From NCBI GenBank assembly GCA_003952965.2, contig CM025851.1, positions 14,930,099 through 14,994,098 on the forward strand: a stretch of DNA of 64,000 bases, given 5' to 3'. Positions 26,117 to 37,500 of this stretch are shown here, in pieces (position 1 is the first letter of the stretch; each line of letters starts with the position of its first letter). The notes below the pieces were generated by a model. It was given only the letters and a program-made list of their open reading frames with translations, searched no databases and was not told where the DNA came from. The translations under genes and the position numbers were made by a program. Origin of the DNA: Morella rubra. Its lineage: Eukaryota > Streptophyta > Magnoliopsida > Fagales > Myricaceae.

Positions 26117-26134
26117 CCCCCCCCCCCCCCCCCC
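26117..26134. repeat. Run of 18 cytosines in a GC-rich patch
   Basis: The run follows cgcgcgc and precedes ggccgcggcggg, in otherwise AT-rich DNA. The complementary strand is an uninterrupted G tract. It creates spurious proline and glycine runs in several frames. Confidence 0.9.
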
Positions 26135-27879
26135 GGCCGCGGCGGGACAACATGAAACAAGGCAAAATGACCTACTACACGTGGGTGCACCATGCCTATC
26201 CTCGTCAGCTTTGCCTCGATTTGCAATGTGTTGGATTAAACAGATGAATACTTTAAATCAACTTGCTCTTCGAGTGAAATGTATCAATCTTAGGTCTTGA
26301 AGGAGGATAGGAGCAGATCATGATGATAGTTTCTTAAACTCGTCTTCCAAGAGTTAATCCTACCGTGTTTCCATATATATCTGGCCCTTTCACAACCTTG
26401 TTTTCTGAGCGATGAAGCAAAATCTTCGTCCATTATTAAACCATCAATATAATCCTTTTGCGTTCATTCCAAAAAAAGAAATAAAGTAAACAAAGAAAAA
26501 TAAAAGTAGTTTTGCTTGCATGTGAAAGAAAAGACAAATGGAAATGCATAATGGAAATAAAATGTGGAGAAGAGAGTAAGGAGAGACAAAGATATAAGTT
26601 AAAATGTCACCGATGACTGTATTTTGTATTATGATTATATACAGATTCAAAGTTAAAAGTTTCTATTTATAGAGAAAATATAAAACATGATATGAAAGAT
26701 ATTTTTACATTTAATCATCTGAGATCTTAATAATATCTCACATTAAAACTGAATCTATATAATATTATAGATTAATTATAATATTATATCTAACAGCATG
26801 AATAGTAACGATGGTGTTCAAATCGATTTCATAGATTCATGACCTTCGGTAGTTTTGTAACTTTGCTAAGAAAATTAAGAACAGATACAGAAGGACCATT
26901 AACGTATTTCGACTGCCCTAAATCACTCCACAATTAGCCGTACTACCTTCACCTTCCTTTGGTTATCAATTAAAAAAAAAAAAAAAAACAAGGGAAAACA
27001 AGGTTGTGAAACTATATATCTCTATGAATCATAATTATAGATAATATCTTATATGTTTTTCCATTAATATAGCTTTACAATTTCGATTCATCCTATTATT
27101 TATATGCTTTTAAGTAGATAAAAGTAGGTTTTCTACTGAAAAGTTGAAGTCGTAATTGTTTTTACAGTCACCTCAACTAGAAAGTGAGTATGCTCCACCA
27201 CGTTATTATTTTTTATTTTTCGGGTAAATGATAAGTAGTTTCGTTAATCTCAAAAAGCAAGATATACAATAAGTCAAAAACAAGCAAAAGGGTAACTTAA
27301 CACCCTTGAGCACTAACCATTTTTCGAGTAAAATGATACAATAATCATTGGCATAACCAATACACATTCAACCTAAAAGGGTTAGTCTAAGGAGGTCTTC
27401 TGATAGGTATAATTGTAGTACTAGTCTTTCTCCTTGCTGCCTTCATCTAGCTATTGAAGTTTTCTATTTAAATCCCTCTCTCTGAACTCAGCACGTGACA
27501 AATTATACGTTGTAGATTGAAAGCCTTAACTTACCTATTCCTCGCATAGATTTCTTTTGGTTCTAAAAAAAAAGAAGTCAAAATATAAATCAATATGTGC
27601 ATGATAGTGCCTTTTGTTTATGACCTTTTGCAACGCGTCTTGATCGTAATGTACTTAAATATGTGGACATTGTAGCCGCTTGTTTCAAAACCCTACCACC
27701 AACATTCATTGGGATCAACATCCTCTAACGGCTGTTGGAACTAGCTAGTGCTGATTTTCGCTGCCAGAGACCGGACTGCAGGCGAAACCAATCTATGGGC
27801 TTGTTTTCGTATAAATTATCCTAATATATATCTTGGACACAATATTTGAAGAATGTGTTCCGTTTAATTGCAGTAGGTC

Positions 27880-27881
<2 letters not shown>

Positions 27882-27912
<31 letters not shown>
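27882..27912. repeat. (TA)n microsatellite
   Basis: About 15 TA units, about 1.9 kb before the YUCCA start codon. Confidence 0.9.
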
Positions 27913-27915
<3 letters not shown>

Positions 27916-29535
27916 TTTAGTAATCTCTGATCAAGAATAGGGAATTTATGTAAATAATCTTGTCACCTATTTAATTCTGGAAAACTTTGCAATCTTTGTT
28001 CCATCTATAAAACACTCGGCTGCAGTTGTGATTCTAACTCAAAAGGTGCATGGGAACTACAGCGAAGGGCATGCATGTTACTATTAATCCATACGATTAT
28101 AAACTACTTTTACTAGCCGTGGTCATTGATTCAATTAAACCCCACACATGGCTTATTCTTGCAAATTGACTGAGCCTGCATATTTCAACGAAAGAGAGAG
28201 AGAGAGATCAAAAAGAGAAAAAGCTGCAGCCAGCAGTAGGCAAATAGTTCACGGAACCGCTTAATTATAACTCAAGTTCTTCGGAAAAGACATCACATGT
28301 GTTTATGTGCAGGCTTTCTCTCATAGATTTCTTTCCTTCTTGCGACTCTCGGTTCGCCCACAGGTTTGATCGGGTAGAGGCAACAGGCGATACAAAAATT
28401 GTGCACAACATCCGACATTCTGTTGTCACTACGTTTTATTTGATTTTGAAGTCCAAGATTTAACGAGGCCATCAAATTTGCAAATGATCTGCATGCATGC
28501 GACTTGGCCCCCAAGAAAATGACAAGTAATATTTGCTGATAGTTCCATTGGTGGTACCATGGTCCTGTACGAGTTCACCACAGAGAGAACGTCCTTTCTC
28601 ATGTGGATACTCAAGCGAAAATAGTGATCATCAACCAGCTGCTAAACCTCTTAATTAATTAGCTTGTTCTGATCATGTGAACATTTTGGGTTGGGGACTC
28701 CCCTCTCAGGAAATTAATGGAGGTCTCTCTTCGCCAAATCTCCTCCCTTAATATGAGGCCAAATTACTCATTTAAGCACCTAAAGAAATGCTGAAGTATC
28801 AGTACCTGATCACTCTCATCATTTCTCTGTTTGGCCAAGTCTAGCTAGCTTAAAAGTCTTGGACGGTATATCTACTTGTCAAAGAGGGAGCAAACTAATA
28901 TTCGACAAATATTAAAAGTAAGAGTACTGGGAAAACTGCTAGTTAGTCCCTTTAATTTTCTTCACAAATTTTTTTCCTTGGAAATATTAGAGGGCATGCA
29001 ACGACAAATCATGTAATCAAGTTAGGTGCGCAATGTACTCAAATTGAATTGTTACAATGTATTCAAACTCGAGCGGACAAAGCGGTTGGGAGCACAGCAA
29101 AGTAGCCACATATATTCAGGCTTTAGGAATTTCCCGAGCTAGGTTTATAGGGGCTTTATCTTGAATGAACCAACCCTTGAAAAGAACACCTTAGACCATG
29201 TGCCTACTGGAAGCCATTAGACCAAATATGACACGGAGTATGGATCCTAATTGGTTTGGGTAGCCACAGTAGGCTAGATTGGAAGAGAGACTAGAAAAGG
29301 TTGACCAAAAGAAGACCCCCTTTTTAAAGGAAAGCTGGCTATGAATGTGGCTCCTAGAGCCTCAAGTTATACATAATTGGGAAACGAAAAAGAAAAACAC
29401 ATCCATTCTGCATCATTTTCTTGGGTCAGGATTCTCAGGAATGACTTAATTTTTTTGACAAAGTTCGACGAAATAAACAAATTAAGAAGGCGGCCACAAG
29501 CTTATCATTTGGGAATGACCCTCAAATCATTTTCA

Positions 29536-29584
29536 AATCCCAATCACATGCACCTCTCATGGCTATGACCCCTCCCTATTTAAA
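29536..29584 (+). promoter_or_regulatory. Likely core promoter of the YUCCA gene
   Basis: A CAAT-like ccaatcac near 29540 is followed about 36 bp later by the TATA-like ctatttaaacc (29576-29586). Transcription would then start near 29610-29620 in a C/T and A-rich stretch, giving a leader of about 200 nt before the ATG at 29822. An auxin-response-type TGTCTC lies in that leader at 29661. Spacing and words are seen; function is inferred. Confidence 0.5.
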
Positions 29585-29821
29585 CCTCTCCATCCCTCTT
29601 TCCCCCTTCACACATTTCACTTCAAACAAATTACATTTTATTCTCTTCTCCACTCCTCTCTGTCTCATCTATCTTTCCACATAGATCAAACTAGTTCGTT
29701 CATTTGGTAAACAACCTTCTCTTATCTCCCATTCTATTGCAACTTAGGCTGCCATTAACTTTGTTTAGCGTCTCAGTATTCTCTCATCATCCCAAAAGGC
29801 GCATACGCAGATATATTCTCC

Positions 29822-31804
29822 ATGGTGTCTAACATTTCTCTCGATAATACACCAATGCTTCAAACTTTCCAGCTTGATGACTTTTTCGCTCGGCCATGCA
29901 TCTGGGTGAACGGCCCGGTCATAGTAGGGGCCGGTCCGTCAGGTTTAGCCGTTGGTGCTGGCCTTAAAGAACAAGGCGTGCCGTTCATTATCCTTGAACG
30001 TGCAAACTGCATTGCGTCTTTATGGAAAAACCGCACGTATGATCGCCTTAAGCTTCACCTCCCTAAACAATTCTGTCAACTACCCAACTTTCCGTTCCCA
30101 GGAGACTTCCCGGAATATCCCACTAAACATCAGTTTATCAACTACCTCGAATCCTACGCGAAACACTTTGACATAAGCCCACAGTTCAATGAAACAGTAC
30201 AGTCTGCTATGTATGACGAAACTTTTGGTTTGTGGAGGATCAAAACCACCAGAAAAAGTGGTACAAACCAGGCTGATCAGGTTGAGTACATATGCCGATG
30301 GCTCGTGGTGGCCACCGGTGAGAATGCACAGAAAGCGGTCCCAGAGTTTGAAGGCTTGGAAGTGTTTGGTGGCCCAGTCATGCATGCTTGTGACTACAAA
30401 TCCGGCGAGAGTTATAGTGGGAAGCGTGTCCTGGTTATTGGTTGTGGGAATTCAGGCATGGAAGTCTCCCTTGATCTTTGCAACCACAATGCAGAACCAT
30501 CAATGGTTGTTCGAAGCTCGGTGAGTTAAATAAAGAACCTCCATAAAATATTGCTATTTCACAAGCACCTTTTGCTTTTTCATGTACACATTATACTTGG
30601 GTGGTTAATGTGTTTTTGGTCCACAGGTTCATGTCTTGCCGAGGGAAGTTCTTGGAATATCAACTTTTGGATTAGCGGTCTTATTAGCCAAATGGCTGCC
30701 ACTTTGGCTTGTTGATAAGATATTGCTGATTCTTTCGCTATTGGCTCTTGGAAATGTTGAAACGTATGGTCTGAAAAGGCCATCAATAGGGCCTTTACAG
30801 TTCAAAAACAGTGCAGGAAAGACCCCTGTGCTGGACATTGGTGCACTGCAGAAAATTAGATCTGGTGAAATCAAGGTGGTCCCTGGAATCAAAAGGTTCT
30901 TGCCCGGCAGAGTTGAACTCGTTAATGGAGAAGAATTGGAGATTGATTCAGTTATTTTGGCAACCGGGTATCGCAGCAATGTTCCTTCATGGCTAAAGGT
31001 GAGGAAATTCTTACGAAATGGTTTCCCAAATGTCAATTTCTCTCCAGTTTTCGATCCATGCGACAGTTACGGACTTTAGGATACCTTTTTTATTCATTTT
31101 ACAGCTATACAAATTTAGATTGGTTTGTTAGCTCCGCTTTCTATTTATTGAATTCCATAACCCATTTCATAAAAAAATTCAGCGTGTTTGGTGGTTTCGC
31201 TCTCTTGTTTAGGATCAGAACTTTAATTTTGGAGGTTTCTTCTGCTACCAATATTTTTCTTCTGGAGACGGAGAGCGATAACTGAAACAATGGATTGGGT
31301 TGTTTTGCTCCGCCCCACAGTTTTTTTTTTTCTTTCTGCTGATGCGGACAATCAATGTTCTCAGGAAATTCAGACCCTGTTCGTAAATTTTTAATTACCT
31401 TGATTTCTGGGGTACTTTTCAGGTAGTTAGGTAGCTAGGTTGTTTGATGATTTGATTTGTACCAAGTGTGTTTTTCGGAAATTTCAAAGGATTCCCTTTG
31501 CACATTTCCGTGATCAGAACAGTACTTTCTATAAAACAAGCTCAGTGGTCTAATGCGGAATGTTTGCAATACACAGGAAAGTGAGTTCTTTTCCAAAGAT
31601 GGGATTCCAAACAATCCATTTCCAAATGGGTGGAAAGGCAAGGCTGGGCTCTATGCAGTTGGGTTCACAAAGAGAGGTCTCTCTGGTGCATCTCTGGATG
31701 CCATAAGCGTAGTAGATGACATTGCCAAAAGCTGGAAAGAAGAAACAAGGCAGAAAAAGAAATCTATTGCCGTTCGCCACAGGAGATGCATTTCACATTT
31801 CTAA
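29822..31804 (+). CDS. YUC3: YUCCA flavin-containing monooxygenase (auxin biosynthesis)
   Basis: Converts indole-3-pyruvate to indole-3-acetic acid using FAD, NADPH and O2, the rate-limiting last step of the main auxin pathway. Three exons: 29822-30520, 30627-30998, 31577-31804; introns 106 and 578 bp; 432 residues, a normal length. FAD-binding GAGPSG at residues 36-41, ATGEN at 164-168, NADPH-binding GCGNSG at 207-212, and ATGYRSN at 345-351. The N-terminal [16 protein letters not shown] and the C-terminal RRCIS place it in the YUC3/5/7/8/9 clade. The symbol follows the gene order (myosin XI before it, HCAR after it, as at Arabidopsis YUC3; YUC7 is the duplicate there). Sequence alone would also allow YUC5 or YUC8. 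The start is the first ATG of the frame that leaves a normal-length N-terminus. No lesion seen. Confidence 0.93.
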
Positions 31805-34591
31805 AAGTCTCAGTCTCGGACTCATCCTCAAATAAGAGTGATTTTTGGTCTGTCTTGTTTCTTTGTTTTGGAGACTGATCAGTGGAAACTTGAGTCAGTT
31901 TTGTGTAGACAATAACTTAGAACACAAGAAACAGAACATATAGCGGAGCAGAGTTAGGCCCTCTCCTAAGGTAAAGGAACTCCCTCGATGTGAAAAATAA
32001 TTTGGAATTCTTTGTACAAAGGAAGAGGAGGATTTAGAGTTGCTCTAGTTCTAAAGATCTTTGTATCAGCGTTTGATGATCCAAGTCAAATGGGAAAGCC
32101 TCTATGTCAGTGCACGTAATCATATATGATGGGTCCTCTATCTAAATGTAGCCCACCTCGGGCTGAGTATATGGTGGACTCCAGGTCCCACCATACCAAC
32201 ATTACGTAGCTCTTCTAAACTTCAAAATGCTGGTAGAAAATAGGTTTCCGGCACTCTTCTGGTCATGTTGCCTCGCACATGGCCAGAGCCCACACTCAGA
32301 AGAGCAAATATATCTTATCCTTGTACAGTGCAGGCGAAGGGATGCAAATTTATACTGTTAAATAGATGAAAATACGTGTCACCTTTGGGCTTTTGAGTAT
32401 GATTCCTCACAGCGATAGAGCGGCATCAAGTTAACAAATTACTTGAAACGATGACACTTTGCGTGTGTACTAATGTCCCCAGCTGGTCCTACAGGCATGG
32501 ATATCAGATAGTTTTTTTTTTTTTTGATAATAAGAGAAACTGGGACATCCATTTACGAACACGGGGCTCGAACGGACCTATGTTATTCAAAAACTTCTGA
32601 CACAGTCTCCTGAAACTCAGCTTTCTTTACTCTCGAATTCTTCTCTTTAGGGGGTCGAAACATATACACCAACTTTTGTCTTGCTGAAGAAGTTCAACTC
32701 TGCAGTTTCCCAAATCCATTGGTTCTTTTATCACAGCATTCGAGAACTAGCTTCGTTTGTCTTAGTAATTTTATACTCAAGCAGCAGCTTCATTTTTTGA
32801 ACATGAGAGTCTTGGGAAATCGTGCATTGGTTTCCCTTTCCAAGAAGCCTGTTAAAACTCTCTCAAGGAAGAATCTACTAGGGAAATATGCAGGAGAAAG
32901 GGCTGAATTATAAGCAAAGTGCTACTTTCGTGGCAGTACACATTATAATCTGCTGAAAGCGAAATCCGATCCTTTTCAATCTCATCCAACTAAAAGTAGC
33001 CAGTCTTCTGCAACTTTCTCTCTCTCGTGTAATTTATTTCCCCGTCCGATCCGATTTAGCAAGAAACAGATTTTCACAATGCTACTAAAAATGAGAGTTT
33101 TTTGTCCTTTGCAGAAAGGGGATTCAGAGGAAACGACAACCCATATGAGAACCCATGCCGTTGATTGAAACATGTAGAAAGGCTCCAACTCGATGGCCCA
33201 TCTAAATTTCTTCACAACCACAAACACATATAATACATTAGAAAAATAAGGTCAGGGAGTCGGTAGCAGTCCTACATGAGCTTTCTGCGGCTCTCTTTCT
33301 TCGATGTGTTTTAAATTTGAAGCAAAGAAGCAAAGGTTGACTGCTTGAAATTTCGTACTACGTCCAGACGGCGACATGAATTCTACAACTGTACCGTTGT
33401 CATTGCCACGAGAAGTTCTTAAGGGTTCTCATATCTTAAAACCCTGCAACCTCTAAGTTGAACATCGCTGTTAGCAAGAGAAGGAAACACATGGGGTGGG
33501 GGTGGCTGCCCACCAGGCTCCAGCATCTTTTCCTTTGTTCCTCACCAAAGGCCCATTCCCTCATTCACACCTCAACTGTTCACTGAGCTTGGACCTCCAT
33601 TGCTTTTTCTGTGCGTGGATACTTCATTCATACATGTGCTTTCGCATAAATGGATATAAATGTGTGGATGCAAGTGTGTATTTATATTTGTGTGTGTTAT
33701 ATATGAATGTTATATATACGTGGTGAGTTTATTTTGAGATTATTGTATATCTATAACATGGTATTTTGTTTTTGTTAGAGATACTAAATAAACTTTATTT
33801 TGTTATTGTTAGCTGGCGTGAAGATCATGGTTTTGTTTTAGACTAGATTCTTCGGAGTTTATGTATTCCTCCGCAACAAGTGAGGATTATTCAATAAATT
33901 CGGGGTTCCATCTCCTTAAAAAAAATACATTTTATTTAATTTTCTTACTTGAAATTAATAACAAGTTGATGGAAACCTATTACTTGAGTAAATTAGTTAA
34001 AGCTCCAAAGACATGGCCCCAAGTTAAGCTAGATTTATTTCCCACTAGAACAGAGGAAAGAGATGAACATTGATGAGATAACATCTGACATCCGGATTAT
34101 CTAATTTGAAATCACCCTGTAGAATACCCTCAAAATTCTATAAGATTTTGGGTTCGTTATTAACATTCTATGTTCGAACAACTTCTTTTGTGACTTTCTT
34201 TATGAAGGGACTCGAATTTATTTATTTATATCGGAATACGTACTCATTAAAAACTCCAAAAAACCAAACAACCAGGATCGGTCATGGAGGATCCGTCCCC
34301 CATACAACCACAACAGATTCGAAAAATGTTGAAACTAAAGAAGGAACTGGAATATTTAGATTATCAACAAAGCATCCTACAAGAGCGGGGACAGGATGCC
34401 TTCAGATACAAGACAGGGGACTGGTTTTCAAGAGATTTGTCTCAAATACGAGAGGAGCAGAACGGTAATCAATCTACATTTACAAAGAGACATCTCTACT
34501 ACTTTCTCTTTTACAGAATGGAGGAAAAAGAAGACAAAGAAAAGGATGATTTCATATGCCTGAAGCAGCCAGACATAATCTGCACCATCTA
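31805..34591. other. Intergenic region between the 3' ends of YUCCA and HCAR
   Basis: Contains both 3' UTRs of the converging genes and no recognised gene. A poly-T plus gataataag block at 32512-32532, followed by a ggggctcgaacgg word (32567-32579), looks like the edge of a small retroposon. The overlapping open frames at 34106-34616 run antisense into the HCAR last exon and are not supported as genes. Confidence 0.55.
33833..33924 (+). repeat. Dispersed repeat tail, copy 1
   Basis: tgtattcctccgcaacaag...gaggattattcaataaattc here resembles ggtattccttcgccacaaa...gaggcttctctaataaattt at 56294-56333. Both end in an A-rich run. They look like the 3' end of one retroposon family, in the same orientation. 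Confidence 0.55.
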
Positions 34592-37500
34592 CTACAGTCC
34601 GTTTTCAGACATCTGATCAATTTCACCATTCTGGTTGTACAGATCTACAATTTTCTTCGCATAAGAAGGCATGTGCCTATCAGCCCTGCATGTTTTCAAC
34701 AATTTCAAACATAAATAATTAACTAATATAGCGTATTACTAGCTCAGAACTCATCATCATATCTACCTTTCTTTTCCCCACTTCCGGTTTACATGCAAAT
34801 AGTTCCGTATGGTATGGTAATCAAGCGAGTAACGAGCAAATTCCAGACCCTTTGGGCCAACCTGAACCACAAGAACCCAGTGAGAATAGAAACTTCTATA
34901 CTGATACTTTTGTTACTAAAAGAACCGTGAATGAAAAACTTCACCAAGTTTAGGATAAAAGCTATCAAATTTCCAATGAACTTTGGGGCAGGCTGAGAAG
35001 GACCTCTCCCTGAAGGGAAAGAGGAAGAAAAAAAGAAGAAGAGAGGGGTTAGCACAAACAGAAGACTAGCAAAGTGGCTCACTTCTCTAGGAACTTCAAT
35101 CAATTCCATTCTCTACATACAGGGAATTAGGGAAACATTAGCATTCAGAATGTCACATACATTTCATTTGATTTCCTCTGTTTAGCCTATATCCCCAAAA
35201 GATGAGGAAAACAAAGGAAAACAAAAGAAAACAAAGTTATAACTGTTGCCGTCATATATTTCATTTGATTTCCTCTGTGCAGTCTATATCCCAAAATATG
35301 AGGAAAACAAAAGAAAACAAAGTTATAACTGCTGATGTCATATACCACACAAGCCATCAAGTTATAGCAGATCAGGCTCCAGAATAGAACCTAAATGTGA
35401 TTCACAGAAAGAGACGGCATACGAATATCCAGACAAATAAAGAGTACATTCTTCAGCACCAAGAGTCCAACATTAGGATCACTTTAGTACCAAGTACATC
35501 TCAGAGAGTCCCACAGCTCCACACATGTGCTATATATCTGGTTAAGGAGTCTATAAGTCTGACGGAAGCACTATATTTTTAAATAAAATAATAAAAAGAC
35601 GCTGGCACACATACCTAACTTAGCATTATCATCTGCCTTAACAGTCTCAGTGACAAATGGCCGCCGATTACCCTGAAGCAGTGAACTCGATTTAGCAAAA
35701 TTATCTAACAGTAAGTTTGGAGCCAACCGTATACAACGAAGCAAAAGAGTTTTACACTACTGGTTGTAGGAGTGATTTCTAGAAGGTTTTCCACGAGTCT
35801 GAGCATTTCTCTTCCACGTTCATTCCTGACAAATGGATTTAAAACAGGCACAAAGTTTAGGTTGTCATCAAAATGGAGATATACTAGCATCACCATGAAT
35901 CAGAACTTTTGGTAGAAGATAATGATGAAAAATAAAGGGAATTGTAAGCAGGAAAAAAGAGCACTTGCATTTGCATCCCCCCACACACACATGTGTAAAT
36001 AGAGACAGAGAGACGGAGACGGAAGGGGACAGTGGACCACAAGGGACAGAGACAGAGTCAGAGATGGAGATGTGGACAGGGACGGGGGAGGGGAGAATCT
36101 CTTAGTGATATTACCTGACGGTAACATACTGGGGATGTTGCGTCATACTGATCCCAGAATATTTTGGCACACCCATGTATCCAACCACCAGATCCTGCGG
36201 TAGGGAAGACAATCACACTACTAATGATGTAAAAGTATTTCACTACGAATGATGTAGATGTACTTTCTTGCTGCTTCTTTGCATAAGAAAAGTTGATACA
36301 AGGTGGATTCTTAGTACACAGATGTAATCATGATTTATGAGACAGCCATAATTAATTAATTACTACGAAGTCACAAGGCATTCAAAAAATACTCAAGTAT
36401 AGACAGTGTTTCCATGGCCATATATTCACAACACGAGGGGAAGGTACATATAGACATGGAATTGTGCAAACTACAAACTATAAGAAAACAGGGTAGATAT
36501 CTAGGTATCCACTAGGTAAGGCTTTCCAACCTGCTTATCTTGGTATTGAAGCAGGTAAGGTTTCTTCAATTTTGCCATATAATATTATAATCTTGATATG
36601 ATTTTACGCAACAACATTAAGGGACTTTAGCAAAATACGAAATACTGTAGTGGCTCAATGTTGGCAAAATATGGCAAAATACTGAAGTGGCATGAGCTTA
36701 ACTAGGAAAGATCCAGCAAAGATGGAAAAATAACAAATACCGAAGTGGGCATATATATTCAGAACATGGGAAGAAGTACTTCACTGACGCAGCCAAGAGG
36801 CTTGAAATCAGTAAAATGCCTAAAAAGTTTCATATTGATCATATCTATCAAAGAGCTAGCAAATTGGAGCAGCATAAAAAGTGGTAAAATTCTTAGCTTC
36901 ATTGACCATTCGTTTGTACAAGCAAAAATATATATAGAAGAATCAACAGGGCTTCTAAAATTATATGAGATAACACATTGAAAGATGAAATATTTGTGAA
37001 GACGAGTAACAAAACTCACCGCTAAGGCATTTGTGTAGTCAAAACAGCTGTAGACAACAGATATTGGCCAATTAGGACAATCATTAATGTTTGAATAAAC
37101 ATGTATCTAATAAGTAAATATAAGGGTGGAAATTGTAAGTTATGAAAATCTCTTGTTGGCTGAACCAATGTCTGCGGAGTTCGCAAGATCAAAAATTGTG
37201 AGACCTATGGGATACCATAGATGAAGCCAACCATATACTTGCCTGGCAGTTGGGACTAAGGAAAAATCCAAGTTTATCATGAGCATTACCTGGATAAAGT
37301 ACTTGGATAAGTTACTTGCAATCTGCCATTCTTTTCATTCATTACTCCCTTGACCTCTTTATCATAAGATAGTGGTCTCAAAAGTGGGCATGTTCGTTTA
37401 CCTAAAAATTTAAGAATTTAAATCCAACTTTCTAAATTTATACTCCTAACATTACTCCTACGCGCATACCAATACAACTCATCATTACCTTTTTTACACA

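Larger units (their letters stand above)
23722..29535. other. Long upstream region of the YUCCA gene, no gene recognised
   Basis: No coding region can be supported. It contains microsatellites, an 18-C run and CATGCATG words at 25290, 28070 and 28492. From 26640 to 26790 the sequence is very A/T-rich, with many tataat-like words. Distal regulatory DNA for the YUCCA gene is possible, but nothing here proves it. Confidence 0.5.

Noticed and set aside
25984..26300. Proline- or glycine-rich open frames on both strands
   Set aside because: They result from the 18-C run at 26117 and are not supported otherwise.
28293..28614. Two minus-strand open frames that at first suggested a LINE RNase H fragment
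   Set aside because: No convincing catalytic or conserved motif could be pointed to.
32565..32585. ggggctcgaacgg word resembling a reverse-strand tRNA or SINE B box
   Set aside because: No matching A box at the right distance and no cloverleaf arms; not called as a tRNA or SINE.
34106..34616. Two overlapping plus-strand open frames (120 and 110 codons)
   Set aside because: Their 3' part is antisense to the HCAR last exon; composition and lack of domains indicate chance.
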